Shown here: one piece after another, positions 59,858-64,000 of the stretch | Position numbering within the stretch: the first letter of the stretch is position 1 | How the letters are laid out: each line of letters begins with the position of its first letter | Assembly (NCBI GenBank): GCA_009773205.1 | Contig: WPAE01000004.1 | Coordinates: forward strand, 124,001-188,000 | Source of the DNA: Ignavibacteria bacterium | GTDB lineage: Bacteria > Bacteroidota > Ignavibacteria > Ignavibacteriales > Melioribacteraceae | Direction: 5' to 3' | DNA length: 64,000 bases | Translations under genes and position numbers: made by a program | The notes under the pieces: generated by a model | The model's input: only the letters and a program-made list of their open reading frames with translations | The model's database searches: none | What the model was told of the DNA's origin: nothing

Positions 59858-60772
59858 TTATTTGTGTTTACCAAGCAGACCAATATCCGCACACTGGTTG
59901 CACTCAAACTGAAGCGTAACGTGGTGAATTCCAAATTTTTCAGCAAAGATTTTTTCTAATTCTTTTCTAAGCTCATGGCTTTCGCTAATCAGCATATCGT
60001 TAATATTTACGTGTGCTTCTAAGTGTACATCGTTTTCACCAACCATCCAAACGTGAACGTGGTGAATATTTTCTACTGCAGAAAATTTTTCTGCTTCTTC
60101 TTGAATTTTCTTAACATCAATTTGGGGCGGGGTTCCTTCCATCAAAATATGAATTGCATTACCAAGAATATCATAACTTTCGTAAACAATGTAAATGCCT
60201 ATAAGAAGCGTTAAAACCGGATCTATCCAATAAACTTTCCAGTAAGCAATAGCAATGGCGCCCAAAATTACAACAACAGAAGAAACCGAATCGCTAAGAA
60301 GATGCATATACGAAGAGCGGATATTTAAACTGTTTTTAGAATCGCGTTTTAGAAGAACGGCTCCTATAATGTTTGCGATCAATCCAATTGTTGCAACAAT
60401 GCTCATTGTAAGCGGTTCTATTTGCTGAGGTGTCATAAAACGCTTTACCGCTTCGTAAAATAAAAAGGCATAAATTACTATTAATCCAGAAGCATTTATT
60501 ACTGCCGCTAAAATCTCTGCACGCTTTAAACCAAAAGTATGTTTGTAAGTATTGTCTTTTTTCTTAAGTTGAATTGCGAAATAGGAAATTAGAATTGAAA
60601 CTGCGTCGCTAAAATTGTGAAGAGCATCGGAAATTAACGCAAGACTGTTTGAAAATACTCCGCCTATAACCTGAACAATTGTGATTACAAAGTTCAGAAA
60701 CATCGTGAAAAAAAGCCGACTCTTGGTTGAGGCGAGCGCGTTTTTTAGATTATGTGAATGATTATGCGTCAA
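59858..60772 (-). CDS. Cation diffusion facilitator family transporter
   Basis: 'SNSLALISDALHNFSDAVSILISYFAIQL', 'SYMHLLSDSVSSVVVILGAIAI', 'HHVHVWMVGENDVHLEAHV'. Confidence 0.95.
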   Translation of the reverse strand: MTHNHSHNLKNALASTKSRLFFTMFLNFVITIVQVIGGVFSNSLALISDALHNFSDAVSILISYFAIQLKKKDNTYKHTFGLKRAEILAAVINASGLIVIYAFLFYEAVKRFMTPQQIEPLTMSIVATIGLIANIIGAVLLKRDSKNSLNIRSSYMHLLSDSVSSVVVILGAIAIAYWKVYWIDPVLTLLIGIYIVYESYDILGNAIHILMEGTPPQIDVKKIQEEAEKFSAVENIHHVHVWMVGENDVHLEAHVNINDMLISESHELRKELEKIFAEKFGIHHVTLQFECNQCADIGLLGKHK

Positions 60773-60845
60773 AATATTTTCAACATATGCTGTTTATAAT
60801 GAAGTAAAAATCCGCATCGCAGAAACGAAAAACAAATTTTAAAAT

Positions 60846-60874
60846 AAAAAGGCTGTCAATAATGACAGCCTTTC
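60846..60874 (-). terminator. Rho-independent terminator downstream of pckG
   Basis: Minus strand: aaaggctgtcattattgacagcctttttattttaaaattt. Confidence 0.85.
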
Positions 60875-60893
60875 AAGATCTAATGTAATATTG

Positions 60894-62675
60894 TTACAGT
60901 TTTGTAAATCTCTCTTTGAATTTCTCAAGCTCATCGTTCATCTCTTTTGGAAGTTGCTCTCCAAAGATTGTAAAATAATTCTGCACTCTTTCTGCTTCAC
61001 TAAGCCCAGCTTCTTTGTCTATATTAAAAAGTTCTTTCATTGTTTCTGCAGGTAAATTTAGACCCCTGAGATCAATTGAGTTTTCTGTTGGTATATTTCC
61101 TAACGGGGAATATACTGCGCCGCCATTTCCTTCAACCCTTTCAAAGATCCATTGTAGAACTCTAATATTTTCGCCATATCCAGGCCATAAAAACTTTCCA
61201 TCGTTATCTTTTCTAAACCAATTGACATTAAAAATTTTAGGAAGTTTTTCTGAAGCAGTGGATTGACTAATCTTTAGCCAATGTCCAAAATAATCTCCCA
61301 TATTATAGCCGCAGAAAGGAAGCATAGCAAACGGATCGTTTCTTAGCTGCCCAACTTGATGCGCTGCCGCCGCTGTTGTTTCGCTTGAAACTGTTGCCCC
61401 GATAAATGTGCCGTGCTGCCAACTAAAAGCTTCATATACTAAAGGAATAAAAGATGCACGCCTTCCACCAAAAATTATAGCGCTAATCGGGACACCATTT
61501 GGATTCTCCCAATCTTGATCCATTGTTGGGCATTGACTTGCGCTTGTAGTGAATCTTGAATTCGGATGTGCTGCCGGATGATGCATTTTCGGTGTCCAAT
61601 CATTTCCATTCCAATCAATTAAATGCTCCGGCTTTTCGGATGTAAGTCCTTCCCACCAAACGTCTTTATCATCGGTTAATGCTGTATTTGTAAACAAAGA
61701 ATTTTTTTCGAGTGTTAAAAAAGCATTCGGATTTGAAACCATTGAAGTTCCAGGAGCAACGCCAAAGAAACCGTTTTCAGGATTTATTGCATATAGTCTT
61801 CCATCGTTACCAAATCTCATCCAGGCAATATCATCGCCTACGGTTTCAACTTTCCAGCCGGGCAGTGATGGTTTCAACATTGCAAGATTTGTTTTACCGC
61901 AAGCGCTTGGAAATGCAGCAGCAAAATAATGCTTCTTTCCCTCTGGAGAAGTTATGCCAACTATCAGCATATGTTCTGCAAGCCAGCCTTCGTCCTTAGC
62001 CACCTTGGATGCAATTCTAAGTGAAAAACACTTTTTACCAAGTAATGCATTTCCGCCATATCCGCTTCCGTACGACCAGATTGCTCTTTCCTCTGGGAAA
62101 TGAACGATATACTTAGTTTCGTTGCATGGCCACGGAATATCTTTCGTTCCATTTTCCAATGGATAGCCAACAGAATGAATGCATGGAACAAAATCATCTT
62201 CTATTTTATTCATTACTTCTGCACCCATACGTGTCATTATTTTCATACTAATAACTACGTAGGGAGAATCTGTAAGTTGTACTCCATTCATCGAAATTTT
62301 TGAGCCGATAGGGCCCATAGAAAAGGGAATTACATACATTGTTCTTCCGCGCATTGTACCGTTAAATAAATTTAACAGTTCTTCTTTCATTTCTTTTGGG
62401 TTTTTCCAATTATTTGTGGGTCCTGCATCAATTTCTTTTTCGGAACAAATAAAAGTTCTGTCTTCAACGCGCGCAACATCTTTGGGGTCGGATTTGAAAT
62501 AGTAACTATTGGGCTTTTTATCTTCATTAAGTTTCATACAAGTGCCGCTCTCTGTAAGAAGTCGAATCATTTCGCTGAATTCGTCTTCAGTTCCATTACA
62601 CCAATGTATCTTATCGGGCTTACATAGTTTAGCCATATCGTTTACCCAATTACTAAGTTTTTTGTTTTGAGTCAT
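60894..62675 (-). CDS. pckG: Phosphoenolpyruvate carboxykinase (GTP)
   Basis: 593 aa; '[35 protein letters not shown]', '[42 protein letters not shown]'. Confidence 0.97.
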   Translation of the reverse strand: MTQNKKLSNWVNDMAKLCKPDKIHWCNGTEDEFSEMIRLLTESGTCMKLNEDKKPNSYYFKSDPKDVARVEDRTFICSEKEIDAGPTNNWKNPKEMKEELLNLFNGTMRGRTMYVIPFSMGPIGSKISMNGVQLTDSPYVVISMKIMTRMGAEVMNKIEDDFVPCIHSVGYPLENGTKDIPWPCNETKYIVHFPEERAIWSYGSGYGGNALLGKKCFSLRIASKVAKDEGWLAEHMLIVGITSPEGKKHYFAAAFPSACGKTNLAMLKPSLPGWKVETVGDDIAWMRFGNDGRLYAINPENGFFGVAPGTSMVSNPNAFLTLEKNSLFTNTALTDDKDVWWEGLTSEKPEHLIDWNGNDWTPKMHHPAAHPNSRFTTSASQCPTMDQDWENPNGVPISAIIFGGRRASFIPLVYEAFSWQHGTFIGATVSSETTAAAAHQVGQLRNDPFAMLPFCGYNMGDYFGHWLKISQSTASEKLPKIFNVNWFRKDNDGKFLWPGYGENIRVLQWIFERVEGNGGAVYSPLGNIPTENSIDLRGLNLPAETMKELFNIDKEAGLSEAERVQNYFTIFGEQLPKEMNDELEKFKERFTKL

Positions 62676-62856
62676 GTGCCTCCTTCTAAATGTTTTTAGT
62701 AATACTAACTGTTTTCAAAGTAATAAATAATTCCAATAGTTCAAATTGTTTTCAGGTATATCAAAAGCCTTTTTCTGAGTTATCAATTGTCTTATGTGGT
62801 AATTATCTCAAACCAGAGATAGCATTGAGGATAGATATTCTCTGTTTCGTCCCTAA

Positions 62857-62875
62857 CCTGCCTGCTGCAGGCAGG
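62857..62875. repeat. Palindromic micro-module
   Basis: cctgcctgctgcaggcagg; related sequence at 18779-18792 and 24604-24625. Confidence 0.5.
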
Positions 62876-62910
62876 AGGTACTTTGGATTATTTGGTATTC
62901 TTTACTTATA

Positions 62911-63011
62911 GTGCGCCTCTAAAAGCTTTTGTTTTAAAATATTTCATCCCGCAAAGCGGGACAAAGAAAAATGAAAGCCCGCAAAGGAAATTGATATTTT
63001 TAGAGGTGCCC
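62911..63011. mobile_element. MITE-like element with TATA target duplication
   Basis: gtgcgcctctaaaag...atatttttagaggtgccc; TATA at 62907-62910 and 63012-63015. Confidence 0.78.
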
Positions 63012-63170
63012 TATAGATGTTTTATCCATGCGGGATTTTCAGCTCCGTTAGGTGCGTATATTTATAGAATAATGAACACACACTTTCTAAAATTTTTCAT
63101 TCCGTAAAGTAAATTTGGCTTACAATTTTATAAATTAACACTAATATTTAACTAATTCGGTATTTGCTTG

Positions 63171-64000
63171 ATGGAAAACAAATTTTACACTTCATTCGAT
63201 TTAGAAAGAGTTAAACAAAGCCGTAGAACTGATGACTACCGCTCACCTTTTCAAATTGATAGAGATAGAATTATACACTCATCAGAATTCCGGCGCTTGC
63301 AAGGTAAAACACAAGTGTTCTTGCCGGGCGAGTATGATTTTTATAGAACACGTTTAACTCACTCAATTGAAGTTGCTCAGATAGGCAGGTCTATTTGCAA
63401 TTATTTGTGTGCAACACAAACCGATATTTTAACTGAATCATACTACATTGATTCCGATTTGGTTGAAGCAATTTGCTTGGCGCATGATTTGGGGCATCCG
63501 CCTTTTGGTCATGCAGGTGAAAGAACATTAAACAAATTGATGAAAAAATATGGCGGGTTTGAAGGCAACGGACAAACTCTTCGGCTCGTTACAGAAATCT
63601 TTTACCGGCGCGATGATCAGCACCGAGGTTTAAATCCTTCACGCGCTTTTCTTGATGGAATACTTAAATACAAAGCAACTTTTAGCGATTTCAAAAATCC
63701 TGATAATCATTTTATTTATGACAAAGACAGAAAGTATCTCGATTTTGTCTTCGGCAAAACAAAATACCGCACTTGGCTAAAGACCGCTAATCAGCTAAAT
63801 GATTTTAAAAGCATTGAATGCCAAATTATGGATTGGGCGGATGATACTGCTTACGCAATTAACGATTTGGTGGACAGCATTTCGGGCGGATTTATAACCA
63901 TCTCAAAACTTTCTCAGTGGCAGAACGAACAAGAATTAACAGAGCTTCATATTTCTATCTTAGAAGAAATTATTGACTGGATTAAAAAAGGAAATTACAA
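63171..64000 (+). CDS. dgt: dGTPase-like HD-domain triphosphohydrolase, truncated by the window end
   Basis: Translated directly: MENKFYTSFDLERVKQSRRTDDYRSPFQIDRDRIIHSSEFRRLQGKTQVFLPGEYDFYRTRLTHSIEVAQIGRSI...; 'AHDLGHPPFGHAGERTL'. Confidence 0.92.
   Translation, partial: MENKFYTSFDLERVKQSRRTDDYRSPFQIDRDRIIHSSEFRRLQGKTQVFLPGEYDFYRTRLTHSIEVAQIGRSICNYLCATQTDILTESYYIDSDLVEAICLAHDLGHPPFGHAGERTLNKLMKKYGGFEGNGQTLRLVTEIFYRRDDQHRGLNPSRAFLDGILKYKATFSDFKNPDNHFIYDKDRKYLDFVFGKTKYRTWLKTANQLNDFKSIECQIMDWADDTAYAINDLVDSISGGFITISKLSQWQNEQELTELHISILEEIIDWIKKGNY

Overview
The window looks like one chromosomal segment from an Ignavibacteria-like member of the Bacteroidota/Chlorobi group. This placement is inference, based on a type IX 'NYPNPFNPTTTISY' sorting domain, SusC/RagA-like TonB receptor signatures, and overall codon and gene content. 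It is mostly housekeeping: sdhC-sdhA-sdhB, phoH, gabD-like, tag, hydE-like, alaS, aceE-aceF, U32 peptidase, truA, lepB, uvrB, sufE, CDF transporter, pckG and a truncated dGTPase. The main accessory pieces are a probable ulosonic-acid/activated-sugar biosynthesis operon (29965-37645), a HEPN/MNT pair, and a RhuM/Fic-like gene. The most unusual signal is a dense set of small non-autonomous repeats: (i) a MITE-like family with GGGCACCTCTAAAAA or GAGACCTCTGAAAAATTA inverted termini and 4-5 bp target duplications; (ii) ATAAAT-flanked GAGCC...GGCTC elements; (iii) a ~130-nt multi-hairpin repeat in four copies; (iv) short quasi-periodic repeats (AATTGAGAATGGAG-, TTAGCTG-, GACGTGAAAC- and TTTTCAC-types) that also occur in frame inside conserved proteins (aceF, alaS) or form the stop codons of sufE and a transketolase gene. 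No rRNA, tRNA or CRISPR array was seen. All calls come from reading the sequence and recalled family features; no database search was run.
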